A stretch of DNA of 64,000 nt from JACQFZ01 sp045810625 (GTDB taxonomy: Bacteria > Pseudomonadota > Gammaproteobacteria > Acidiferrobacterales > Sulfurifustaceae): NCBI GenBank assembly GCA_045810625.1, contig JBJMVQ010000011.1, positions 3,794-67,793 on the forward strand. Reading direction: 5' to 3'. Position 1 is the first letter of the stretch, and every line of letters starts with the position of its first letter. Below are positions 54,835 through 62,508 of the stretch, one piece after another. Position numbers and translations under genes: made by a program. The notes beneath the pieces were generated by a model. It saw nothing but the letters and a program-made list of their open reading frames with translations. It was not told where the DNA came from and did not search any database.

Positions 54835-56634
54835 CTACCCCGCCGTTTCGGCCTCGCTGAAATCCAAACCCGCCCGCGCGAGCGTCGCGGGAATTTGCAC
54901 CTCACTGCAGCCACGGAAAAAGCCCACGAATGCGTCGGTTGGCGCCAGCGCCCGTTCCGACGGCCGCTGAAGCAGGCTGATCGCCGAAAGAAAAGCGGCC
55001 TTACCGTCCGTGCGCCACCGGCCTTCGGGATCGATCGTGAGACGGGCGGCGTGCAGCGCGAGCTGCGCGCACGCCTGGAGCTTGTGTCGATCGAGCGCCG
55101 CCAGGCTGCGCTCGAGCATGGCGGTCAGATCGCCGAGCGCGGCGCAGGTTCGTGCCGGTGGCACGATCCAGTAGAACAGCACGGTGTCCTGATAAATGCC
55201 GCTCAGCAGCGGCGCACTCGCGAAGAGCCGCGGGGCGGATGCGCCGAAGCGCGTGCGGCCGACCTGCTGCTGCAGAATACGGTTCGCGCGCTGCTGTGCG
55301 TGCGCATCGTGGCCGCGGTAGCGGCAGGCGAGGAGCAACACATCGCAGTCCCGTCCGGTGTCGAGCGCCGTCGAAAAGAGCGGATGACCGTTGCGTCGCA
55401 TCGTGAGCACGCGGTTGTAGATGCGGACGATGAAGAAGTACGCGAGCGCGGCCGTGAACGGTGCGGTCAGGTCGACGAACCACGTCGTGAAATTCACGAA
55501 CAGATACGTGAGCGCGAGAAACCCGGTCTGCATCGTCGTGAATAGCGTGTTGAGCCAAACCTGGTCGACGTTGTATACGAACGCGATAGCGAGCAATACG
55601 ATCGCGACGATCGTAATGAGCATGTAAAAGACCGAGGGCAGCTCGGTCAGATAGTCGCCGTTCTTCAGGTTGTCGATCGCCGTCATCATGATCTCGACCC
55701 CCGGATGATCCCGCGAGACAGGCGTCGGCTTGATATCGAAGAGCGACGGCGCGGTCGAGCCGATGACGACGATCTTGCCCTTGAATTCGTCGGCCGGCCG
55801 GTCGCTGCGCTCGCGCTGCAAGCTCTGATAGACCGCGGAAAACGGCACGGCGCGATAACTAAGCGGGCGGCCGCGCCAGTTGAGCAGCACATCGGCGCGC
55901 TCGGGCGGCGCTTGTCCGAGCGCCGCCGCGACGTTCGCCGGCAGTGAATAGATGCGCCAGCCGTGCGCGTCGCGGTACACGTGATATGCGCGTGCGATCC
56001 CGTCGTCATCGGCGTAGAGATTGTTCGTGCCGAGACGCCGGTCGTTCAGCACGTCGAGAAAGTAAGGCACGACCATGGCGACGGTCGACTCCGGCGGCGC
56101 TTCGGATCCGAGCGGCGCGACACCGGGCAGCCGTGCAAGCTTGAGCTCGCTCAACGAATCGTTCGCCGGATTCAGCCGGATCATCGAAAAATACGTGCGC
56201 GACTGGTGCGCGGCGACGTCACGAAAATAGCGGTCGGCGTCCGGATGATCGACGTCGAGATCGCTGAACGTGATGTCGTACACGATGGCGGCCGGGTCCT
56301 GGCGCGCGATGCTCTCGGTCAACTCGGCGATCACCGAACGCGGCCACGGCCAGCGGCCGTACTCCGGCGCCATGGCCGCGAGGCTCGCCTCGTCGATATC
56401 GACCAGCACGATATCGGGATCGGGCAGCGGCGTGCGAAACCGGCTCTTCATGATGAGGTCGTACGCCTGGTGTTTCATGCCGCCGGTAAGTCCGCCGGCG
56501 ATGCCGTAGAGCGCACCGACGATCACGACCACGGCAAGCCCGAGATAGAAACGGTTACCGAGGCGTTCGGACAGCAGCGCGAGCGGGAGCAGTATCCAGC
56601 GCGCGAAACGAAGGAGTCCGGAGGTGATTCGCAT
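54835..56634 (-). CDS. CHASE2-domain sensor with unrecognised cytoplasmic output
   Basis: 599 residues. One N-terminal membrane helix (about 28-48), a large extracytoplasmic CHASE2 domain (about 50-320, with MKSRFRTPLPDPDIVLVDID-type start), then three helices (about 335-410) and a cytoplasmic tail of about 185 residues. CHASE2 proteins normally end in adenylate cyclase, kinase or GGDEF domains; none of their motifs is visible here. The domain senses an unknown envelope signal. It lies ten bases upstream of the SH3-lipoprotein gene. Confidence 0.85.
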   Translation of the reverse strand: MRITSGLLRFARWILLPLALLSERLGNRFYLGLAVVVIVGALYGIAGGLTGGMKHQAYDLIMKSRFRTPLPDPDIVLVDIDEASLAAMAPEYGRWPWPRSVIAELTESIARQDPAAIVYDITFSDLDVDHPDADRYFRDVAAHQSRTYFSMIRLNPANDSLSELKLARLPGVAPLGSEAPPESTVAMVVPYFLDVLNDRRLGTNNLYADDDGIARAYHVYRDAHGWRIYSLPANVAAALGQAPPERADVLLNWRGRPLSYRAVPFSAVYQSLQRERSDRPADEFKGKIVVIGSTAPSLFDIKPTPVSRDHPGVEIMMTAIDNLKNGDYLTELPSVFYMLITIVAIVLLAIAFVYNVDQVWLNTLFTTMQTGFLALTYLFVNFTTWFVDLTAPFTAALAYFFIVRIYNRVLTMRRNGHPLFSTALDTGRDCDVLLLACRYRGHDAHAQQRANRILQQQVGRTRFGASAPRLFASAPLLSGIYQDTVLFYWIVPPARTCAALGDLTAMLERSLAALDRHKLQACAQLALHAARLTIDPEGRWRTDGKAAFLSAISLLQRPSERALAPTDAFVGFFRGCSEVQIPATLARAGLDFSEAETAG

Positions 56635-56678
56635 GCGAGCCGCGATGTGAAACGTTCTGCGTTAGGCGTTGATCGCCG

Positions 56679-57506
56679 TTACAACGTAGCTCCCGGCTGC
56701 GCCACCGCGTACTTGCTCAACTCGTTGACGAGGTACTCGTAGGCGGCGTCAACCGAATCCGTGCGGAACATCAGCCCGAGATCCTTGGCGTCGATGTTGC
56801 CGTACTTGACGAGCGCGTCGAAATTGACGACTTCGTCCCAATAGCGCGTACCGAACAGCACGACCGGCAGGTGCTTGCGCACCTTGCCGGTCTGCAGCAG
56901 CGTCAGGATCTCGAACAACTCATCGAGCGTGCCGAAGCCGCCTGGGAACACGACGATCGCCTTCGCGAGATAGACGAACCAGAACTTGCGCATGAAGAAG
57001 TAGTGGAAGTGGAACGACAGCTCGCGCGTGACATAGCGGTTGTCGAATTCCTCGACCGGAATCGAAATCGTCAGCCCGACGTTGACGCCGCGCGCTTCCG
57101 ACGCGCCGCGATTGGCGGCTTCCATGATTCCCGGGCCGCCGCCGGTGCAAACGACGAAACGACGTTCCGCCCCGCTCAACTGCTTCGACCACTCGGTGAG
57201 CCGTCGCGCCAGCTCGCGCGAATCCTCGTAGTACTGCGCCATCTGCAGCCGCATCTCCGCCCGTGCGACATCGCCGCCGTTTCGGCGTGCGGCCTCGAGC
57301 TCGGCGCTCGCTTGTTCACGCGGGAGCGTGCGCGCCGATCCCATAAAGACGATCGTATCGTCGATGCGATAGTGCGCGAACCGGCTGTTCGGTTCCAAAT
57401 ACTCGGCAAGAATGCGCAGTGCGCGCGCGTCGCGGCTGTTCAGGAATGTTTCGTTACTGTAGGCCTTGATGGAATAACGGCGTCGCTCGGTCATGAAACG
57501 GTCCAT
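56679..57506 (-). CDS. LOG-family / TIGR00730 Rossmann-fold protein
   Basis: 275 residues. The nucleotide motif GGGPGIMEAANRGA and catalytic PGGFGTLDE identify the lysine-decarboxylase-like LOG family. Plant and some bacterial members cleave ribose 5-phosphate from cytokinin nucleotides; bacterial PpnN cleaves AMP, GMP and related nucleotides. The longer N-terminal region fits the bacterial PpnN-like branch only partly. Two candidate starts are M1 and M5. A 44-base gap precedes the CHASE2 gene. Confidence 0.85.
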   Translation of the reverse strand: MDRFMTERRRYSIKAYSNETFLNSRDARALRILAEYLEPNSRFAHYRIDDTIVFMGSARTLPREQASAELEAARRNGGDVARAEMRLQMAQYYEDSRELARRLTEWSKQLSGAERRFVVCTGGGPGIMEAANRGASEARGVNVGLTISIPVEEFDNRYVTRELSFHFHYFFMRKFWFVYLAKAIVVFPGGFGTLDELFEILTLLQTGKVRKHLPVVLFGTRYWDEVVNFDALVKYGNIDAKDLGLMFRTDSVDAAYEYLVNELSKYAVAQPGATL

Positions 57507-57573
57507 CCTGCTGTGATTGGAGTTTGAATTCCTGTGACGGTCGCGCGCGCCCGGCGCTGCGCGCGTCCCTCAC

Positions 57574-57603
57574 AAAAAAGAAACCCCGCCGCGGCGGGGT
57601 TTC
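57574..57603 (-). terminator. Rho-independent terminator of the cold-shock gene
   Basis: Perfect 11-bp stem GAAACCCCGCC/GGCGGGGTTTC with a 2-base loop, followed on the minus strand by six T. It lies 23 bases after the csp stop. Confidence 0.92.
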
Positions 57604-57626
57604 GAACAAATCGGAAGAAATTGGAA

Positions 57627-57830
57627 TCAAACCGGAACAACGTTAGTGGCGGCCGGACCCTTCGGGGTCTGTTGAATCTCGAACGTCACTTGCTGGCCTT
57701 CCGCGAGACTCTTGAACCCCGTGCCCTTGATGGCGGAGTAATGCACGAACACGTCCTTGCCGCCGTCCTTCGGCGTAATGAAGCCGAAGCCTTTCGCCTC
57801 GTTGAACCACTTAACAGTACCTGTAATCAC
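57627..57830 (-). CDS. Cold-shock protein (CspA family)
   Basis: 67-residue single OB-fold. RNP1 KGFGFITP and RNP2 VFVHYSAI are present; the usual phenylalanine after VFVH is tyrosine. It binds single-stranded RNA and DNA and prevents RNA structures in the cold or stationary phase. The start is GTG, five bases after GAGGTGA. A 6-bp inverted repeat (CAGTAT/ATACTG) lies just upstream of the ribosome site. Confidence 0.95.
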   Translation of the reverse strand: MITGTVKWFNEAKGFGFITPKDGGKDVFVHYSAIKGTGFKSLAEGQQVTFEIQQTPKGPAATNVVPV

Positions 57831-58120
57831 AAATCACCTCAGTATAAAAAATAGACCATACTGCAACTCGTTCCTGAAGATTTGCGGGAGTGCCGGACAC
57901 CGGGAGGGACTTCCGTAATGGCTACAAGACCTGAGGTGCAGTGCGCACGAGCTTAGCCGAGGTCAGCAGAAAAGGCTACAGCCTCGCCGATCGGGTGACG
58001 CATCCGAACGATAAGAGAACCTCGACGTTCGTACGCCAATTGATTGCGCGCGTTCGTCCGCTGTAGCGACGCTCGCGCGGGATCGGATACGCTCTCGGTT
58101 TCGACAAAACAATCGTACCT
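57831..58120. other. Divergent region between csp and the Ap4A phosphorylase gene
   Basis: 290 bases without a gene. It holds the csp leader and an inverted repeat (57840-57845 with 57858-57863) that could be an operator or an RNA hairpin. No clear promoter was found for either gene. Confidence 0.4.
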
Positions 58121-59020
58121 ATGCCCGGACCCACCCGCTTCAATCCCGGCACGCTCTGGGAGGCAATCGCCGAACGTTCGCGCACCGCCCTTGCGCTCGG
58201 TACCTTGCAGCCAATTGCGACCGACGCTCATGCCATCGACGACGGCGGGGTACGGTTTCAGGTGCGCGTGGTGTCGAGCCTCATGCGCCGCCGCCTCGAC
58301 GCGGCGCGCGCGCGATCCGCCGGCGCCAAACCCGCCAATCCGTTCCTGCCATACGAAGAAAGTATGTTCGTCGCGGACGTCTCGGATTCGCATGTGTGCT
58401 TGCTCAACAAGTATCCCGTCATCGATCACCACACGCTGATCGTTACCCGCGATTTCGAGCCGCAGGAAAGTCCATTGAACCTTCAAGACTTCGAAGCGCT
58501 GTGGCGTTGCCTGCGCGAATATCCTGCGCTTGGGTTTTACAATGGCGGCGCCGGCGCGGGCGCGAGCCAGCCGCACAAACATCTGCAGCTCGCGCCGCTG
58601 CCGCTCGCCGATAGCAGGTCGCTTCCAATCGAGCCGCTCCTCGCACAACCAGCCGAGAACGACCGGCCGAGGTCGCTCGCCAGCATCCCGTATGCGCACT
58701 CGTATGCCGCGCTCGATCCGGCGCGCGTTCAAACCAGCGACGCGGCCGCTCGTTATACCCTGGACCTGTATCGGACGATGCTTGCAGCAACCGGCATGGT
58801 CCAAGGCCCGGACCTTCCGCCCCTTCTGCCGCCGTACAATCTCCTCATTACCCCTACGTTTATTCTGCTAATCCCGCGTTCCCGCCCCTCCTTCGAGGCC
58901 ATTCCCGTCAACGCCCTCGGGTTCGCCGGGTCGTTTTTTGTGCCTGATCCGGAAGGCTTTATCGCCATCCGGCGCATCGGCCCGATGGAACTACTGAGGC
59001 AGGTCACGCCAAGAAAGTAG
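58121..59020 (+). CDS. Ap4A phosphorylase (ATP adenylyltransferase)
   Basis: 299 residues of the HIT superfamily. The catalytic triad is H152, H154 and Q156 in QPHKHLQ, inside a glycine-rich loop. These enzymes split diadenosine tetraphosphate phosphorolytically to ATP and ADP, or transfer AMP. Length and C-terminal half match the APA1/2-type family rather than short HIT proteins. It clears a stress-related dinucleotide in the cytoplasm. Confidence 0.87.
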   Translation: MPGPTRFNPGTLWEAIAERSRTALALGTLQPIATDAHAIDDGGVRFQVRVVSSLMRRRLDAARARSAGAKPANPFLPYEESMFVADVSDSHVCLLNKYPVIDHHTLIVTRDFEPQESPLNLQDFEALWRCLREYPALGFYNGGAGAGASQPHKHLQLAPLPLADSRSLPIEPLLAQPAENDRPRSLASIPYAHSYAALDPARVQTSDAAARYTLDLYRTMLAATGMVQGPDLPPLLPPYNLLITPTFILLIPRSRPSFEAIPVNALGFAGSFFVPDPEGFIAIRRIGPMELLRQVTPRK

Positions 59021-59056
59021 GGTTAGTCGGCGCTCACGGTCGCGCTGTCGCTGTGG

Positions 59057-59085
59057 TTTAGCCCTGTAAACCACTGTGGTATCCT
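59057..59085 (+). promoter_or_regulatory. Possible promoter of the small basic-protein gene
   Basis: TTTAGC and TATCCT, 17 bases apart. A short inverted repeat (GTGGTTTA/TAAACCAC, 59053-59074) overlaps the -35 and spacer, so it could be an operator. Confidence 0.4.
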
Positions 59086-59242
59086 ACGGGTCACAAGCTC
59101 GTGCTTCTACCGACCCGTCCAACGCTACACCTGTCTTCGATTGAGCCGCCCCGTGGTTCCGCGGTTTGGGGCGTATCACGGTTTTTGTCGCACACCGAGG
59201 TGGATTCCGCTCAGCTTTTGTCCGTGCTCTTGGAGGAAAAAG

Positions 59243-59545
59243 ATGTCGCATCAGCCCACCGCTAACACCGCCCATCGTCAACCTGCCGCATCGAACCGTG
59301 CAGCCCCGTACAAGCTCGCGCGCGTCGAGAAAGTTGACATGCCGGACGGCGGGCGCGGTCAGCACTGGTATCGTTACGTTCTCGATAACGGCCGGTCGAC
59401 GATCACCGGTCAGCGCCGTGGTTCGCTCAAGGACGTCACGGCACATGCTCATCGTTATGCCGAGCAGCTCAACACCCGGGCGTTCGGCTCGCACTCCGTC
59501 TGGTCGGCGCGCCGGACGGATCCGAAGGCTGCCAAAGCCCGTTAG
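59243..59545 (+). CDS. Small basic protein of unknown function
   Basis: 100 residues, rich in Arg, His and Ala. It has no signal peptide or membrane helix. Its centre (DGGRGQHWYRYVLDNG) suggests a small beta fold, and the end is a short charged helix. GGAGGAAAA with good spacing selects this ATG over an upstream in-frame start. It has its own promoter candidate and a hairpin after it, so it appears to be a separate gene. I do not recognise it. Confidence 0.7.
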   Translation: MSHQPTANTAHRQPAASNRAAPYKLARVEKVDMPDGGRGQHWYRYVLDNGRSTITGQRRGSLKDVTAHAHRYAEQLNTRAFGSHSVWSARRTDPKAAKAR

Positions 59546-59551
59546 TTGCCC

Positions 59552-59573
59552 CGGGGAGTTCTCGTTCTCCCCG
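59552..59573 (+). terminator. Hairpin after the small basic-protein gene
   Basis: CGGGGAG/CTCCCCG stem of seven pairs with an 8-base loop, six bases after the stop. There is no T-run, so termination is uncertain. Confidence 0.4.
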
Positions 59574-59661
59574 TGATATGCGCGCGTTAACAGAGCCGAC
59601 GGGCGGGAGGGTCGGCCCTGTTCGATCGTAACCTCCCCGCTCTGTCTCTCTAGCGGCCCTC

Positions 59662-61821
59662 GTGAACACGCCCTCCGCGTCGCGCTATTCGTTCTTCGCG
59701 ACTTGTCCGAAAGGAATTGAATCGCTGCTTCTGGAGGAATTGCGTGCGCTCGGTGCGGACGCCGTGCGCGAAACGCGCGCGGGCGTTAGCTTCGAAGGCG
59801 CACTCGCCGACGCGTACCGCGCGTGTCTATGGTCGCGCCTCGCGAGCCGGGTGCTGTTGCCGCTCGCCCGTTTCGCCGCGCCGACCGCGGAGGCGCTCTA
59901 TGAAGGCGTGCGCTCCATTCGGTGGGACGAGCATCTGCGCGCCGACCGCACGCTTGCTGTCGACAGCACGGTCTCGCAATCGAGCATCAACCACTCGCAC
60001 TTCGCGGCGCTCAAGGTAAAAGACGCGATCGTCGATCAACTGCGCGACACGCGCGGGCAACGACCGTCGGTTGATACCGAACGCCCGGACGTCCGCGTCA
60101 ATCTCTATCTGCATCGCGACGAAGCCACGATCAGCCTCGACTTGTCCGGCGACAGCCTCCACCGGCGTGGCTATCGTGCGCGCGGCGTCGAAGCGCCGCT
60201 GAAGGAAAATCTCGCGGCGGCAATTTTGATTCGCGCGGGTTGGCCGGCGGCGGCGCGCGAGGGCACACCGCTCGTCGATCTCCTGTGCGGCTCCGGCACA
60301 TTGCCGATCGAAGCGGCGATGATCGCGGCGGACATCGCGCCCGGATTGCTGCGCCGCTACTACGGCTTTCTCGGCTGGCTCGGGCACGATGCCGCGGCCT
60401 GGGCGAGTTTGCTCGCCGAGGCGCAAGAGCGCCGCGATCGCGGGCTCGAACATCTGCCTCCGATCTCCGGCTACGATCACGATCCGCGCGCGATCGGCGC
60501 GGCAAAAGAAAATCTCGCGCGTGCCCGTCTGGCTGATCGCGTTACCTTCGAAGTGCGCGCTCTTGCCGATTGCGTCGCGCAGCCCGCTCCCGGGCTCGTC
60601 GTTGCGAATCCGCCGTACGGTGAACGAATGGGAGACGCGAAAGAGCTGCCCGCGCTCTACGCGGCGTTAGGCGATGCGCTCAAACGTTGTTACGCCGGCT
60701 GGCGCGCCGCCGTTTTCACCGGCAATCCCGAGCTGGGCAAGGCGATCGGGTTACGCGCCCGGCGCATGCACACGCTGTACAACGGCGCGATTGAGTGCAA
60801 GCTGCTGCATTTCGACGTCACGCCGGAATGGTACATGCACGAGCGTCCGCCGATTACGTCGCCGGCCGAGCTCGGCGAAGGCGCCGAGATGCTCGCAAAT
60901 CGCTTGCGCAAAAATCTGCGGCATTTCGGGCGTTGGGCATCGCGGCGTGATATCCATGCGTACCGTCTGTACGACGCCGATCTGCACGAGTACAACGTCG
61001 CGGTTGACGTCTACGAGAGCGAGCGCCGGCTCGTACACGTGCAGGAATATCAGGCGCCGTCGACGGTTGACGAACGTACCGCGGCGCGCCGGCTGAAGCA
61101 CGTGCTCGCGGTCATCCCGCTCGTGCTCGACGTTTCGCCCGAGCAGGTTTACACGAAGGTACGCCGCCGGCAGAAAGATCGCGCGCAATACGAAAAGCTC
61201 GACGAAACCGGCGTATTCCACGAAGTGCGCGAAGGTCCGTGCCGTTTTCTCGTCAATCTCACCGACTATCTCGACACCGGCCTCTTTCTCGATCATCGTC
61301 CGACGCGAACACTGCTCGGCGAGCTTGCGAAAGGACGCCGCTTCCTCAATCTTTTCGGCTATACGGGTACCGCGACGGTCCACGCCGCGCTCGGCGGCGC
61401 GACCGCGAGCACGACAGTCGATATGTCGCGCACGTACGTAGACTGGGCACGGCGGAACTTCGAGCGGAACAAGCTGGACCTGAAACGCCACGTGCTCGTG
61501 CAGGCGGACGTGTTGCGGTGGCTGGAGCAATGCCGCGAACGCTACGGCCTGATCTTCCTCGATCCGCCGACGTTCTCGCGCTCGAAGCGCATGGAAGACA
61601 CGCTCGATACGCAGCGCGACCATGTCGCGCTGCTTCGTCAAACTGCGGCGCTACTCGATGCCGGCGGCATACTCATCTTCTCGACCAACTACCAGCGCTT
61701 CAAGCTCGCCCGCGACGCGCTCGCCGATCTGTCGATCGAGGATATTACACGCCGCACTCTGCCGGATGATTTCGCGCGGAATCCGCGCATCCATCAGTGC
61801 TTTCGCATTACGAAGGGGTAG
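59662..61821 (+). CDS. rlmL: Bifunctional 23S rRNA methyltransferase RlmKL
   Basis: 719-residue fusion that methylates G2445 (N2) and G2069 (N7) of 23S rRNA. A THUMP domain (about 45-155) is followed by the RlmL module with NPPYGERMG at about 316-324 and the RlmK module with NLFGYTGTAT and LDPPTFSRSK at about 634-643. Size is close to the E. coli enzyme. The start is GTG with no strong ribosome site. It acts during assembly of the large ribosomal subunit. Confidence 0.94.
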   Translation: MNTPSASRYSFFATCPKGIESLLLEELRALGADAVRETRAGVSFEGALADAYRACLWSRLASRVLLPLARFAAPTAEALYEGVRSIRWDEHLRADRTLAVDSTVSQSSINHSHFAALKVKDAIVDQLRDTRGQRPSVDTERPDVRVNLYLHRDEATISLDLSGDSLHRRGYRARGVEAPLKENLAAAILIRAGWPAAAREGTPLVDLLCGSGTLPIEAAMIAADIAPGLLRRYYGFLGWLGHDAAAWASLLAEAQERRDRGLEHLPPISGYDHDPRAIGAAKENLARARLADRVTFEVRALADCVAQPAPGLVVANPPYGERMGDAKELPALYAALGDALKRCYAGWRAAVFTGNPELGKAIGLRARRMHTLYNGAIECKLLHFDVTPEWYMHERPPITSPAELGEGAEMLANRLRKNLRHFGRWASRRDIHAYRLYDADLHEYNVAVDVYESERRLVHVQEYQAPSTVDERTAARRLKHVLAVIPLVLDVSPEQVYTKVRRRQKDRAQYEKLDETGVFHEVREGPCRFLVNLTDYLDTGLFLDHRPTRTLLGELAKGRRFLNLFGYTGTATVHAALGGATASTTVDMSRTYVDWARRNFERNKLDLKRHVLVQADVLRWLEQCRERYGLIFLDPPTFSRSKRMEDTLDTQRDHVALLRQTAALLDAGGILIFSTNYQRFKLARDALADLSIEDITRRTLPDDFARNPRIHQCFRITKG

Positions 61822-61846
61822 CCGAATGCCTGCCGTCATGTTTCCA

Positions 61847-61978
61847 GCGAGCGTAGCGTGCGCCATGCGCACGATTACGACTGCGTTTGCAAGCATTGAC
61901 CGGAAGAAAACCGCACCGGGTCATTCACCCCGAAAGCTCTTCAAGCAGAGACGTGCGCATGGCGCACGCTACGCTTGC
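61847..61978. repeat. 27-bp inverted repeat with about 78-base spacer
   Basis: Arms 61847-61873 (starting GCGAGCGTAGCGTG) and 61952-61978 are exact complements apart from one base. It lies between rlmL and the RHS immunity candidate and touches the end of the latter. It looks like a mobile palindromic element or a boundary of the inserted module. Confidence 0.75.
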
Positions 61979-62496
61979 TACCACGTCCTCTTGTAAAGGA
62001 AGCCACTAGCGTCATGCGATGCTTCGTATCCCATTGCCTTCAACGATCGATCTTCGGGGACTCGTTTTGAGAAAGTCACCAATGCTGTACCAACATCCGG
62101 TGACAGCCAACTTGATGCCTCCATAAACACGCTCTTTGCCGAAACTCTGATTCGTTCGGCGGCATCATAATGTAGAGCCAGTATGACAATGTTTTCTCGA
62201 TAGTCCATTCGCCAACCGTCGAGCCCCTGTGCAATCAGTCCAAGCAGAATCCAGTCTCGGTTTGATTCGCGAACGGCACGAGACGCCATCCGCTCGCTGT
62301 ACGCTAAAAATGTTCCGCTTTGTTCATCCTTTATCGACTTCGCTGCTTCTTGTCGTTCTTTTGAGTCAAGCGCCATCCACTGACGAATCAACGCTGATAT
62401 TTCTTCGTCACGTGCGCTCGGTATCGGCAAAAGACCATAGCCGTGGTTGTTTGTAACGTTTAACCAGGTGGCGCTAACAAAGATATTTGCTGTCAC
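61978..62496 (-). CDS. Unknown protein, candidate RHS immunity protein
   Basis: 172 residues, acidic, no signal peptide or membrane helix, with tryptophan-rich stretches. I do not recognise the family. It is encoded 12 bases after the RHS stop on the same strand, the usual place for an immunity protein against the RHS C-terminal toxin. Base composition is more AT-rich than the rest of the window, supporting transfer with the toxin. Confidence 0.6.
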   Translation of the reverse strand: MTANIFVSATWLNVTNNHGYGLLPIPSARDEEISALIRQWMALDSKERQEAAKSIKDEQSGTFLAYSERMASRAVRESNRDWILLGLIAQGLDGWRMDYRENIVILALHYDAAERIRVSAKSVFMEASSWLSPDVGTALVTFSKRVPEDRSLKAMGYEASHDASGFLYKRTW

Positions 62497-62508
62497 GACC
62501 TCGCCTCA

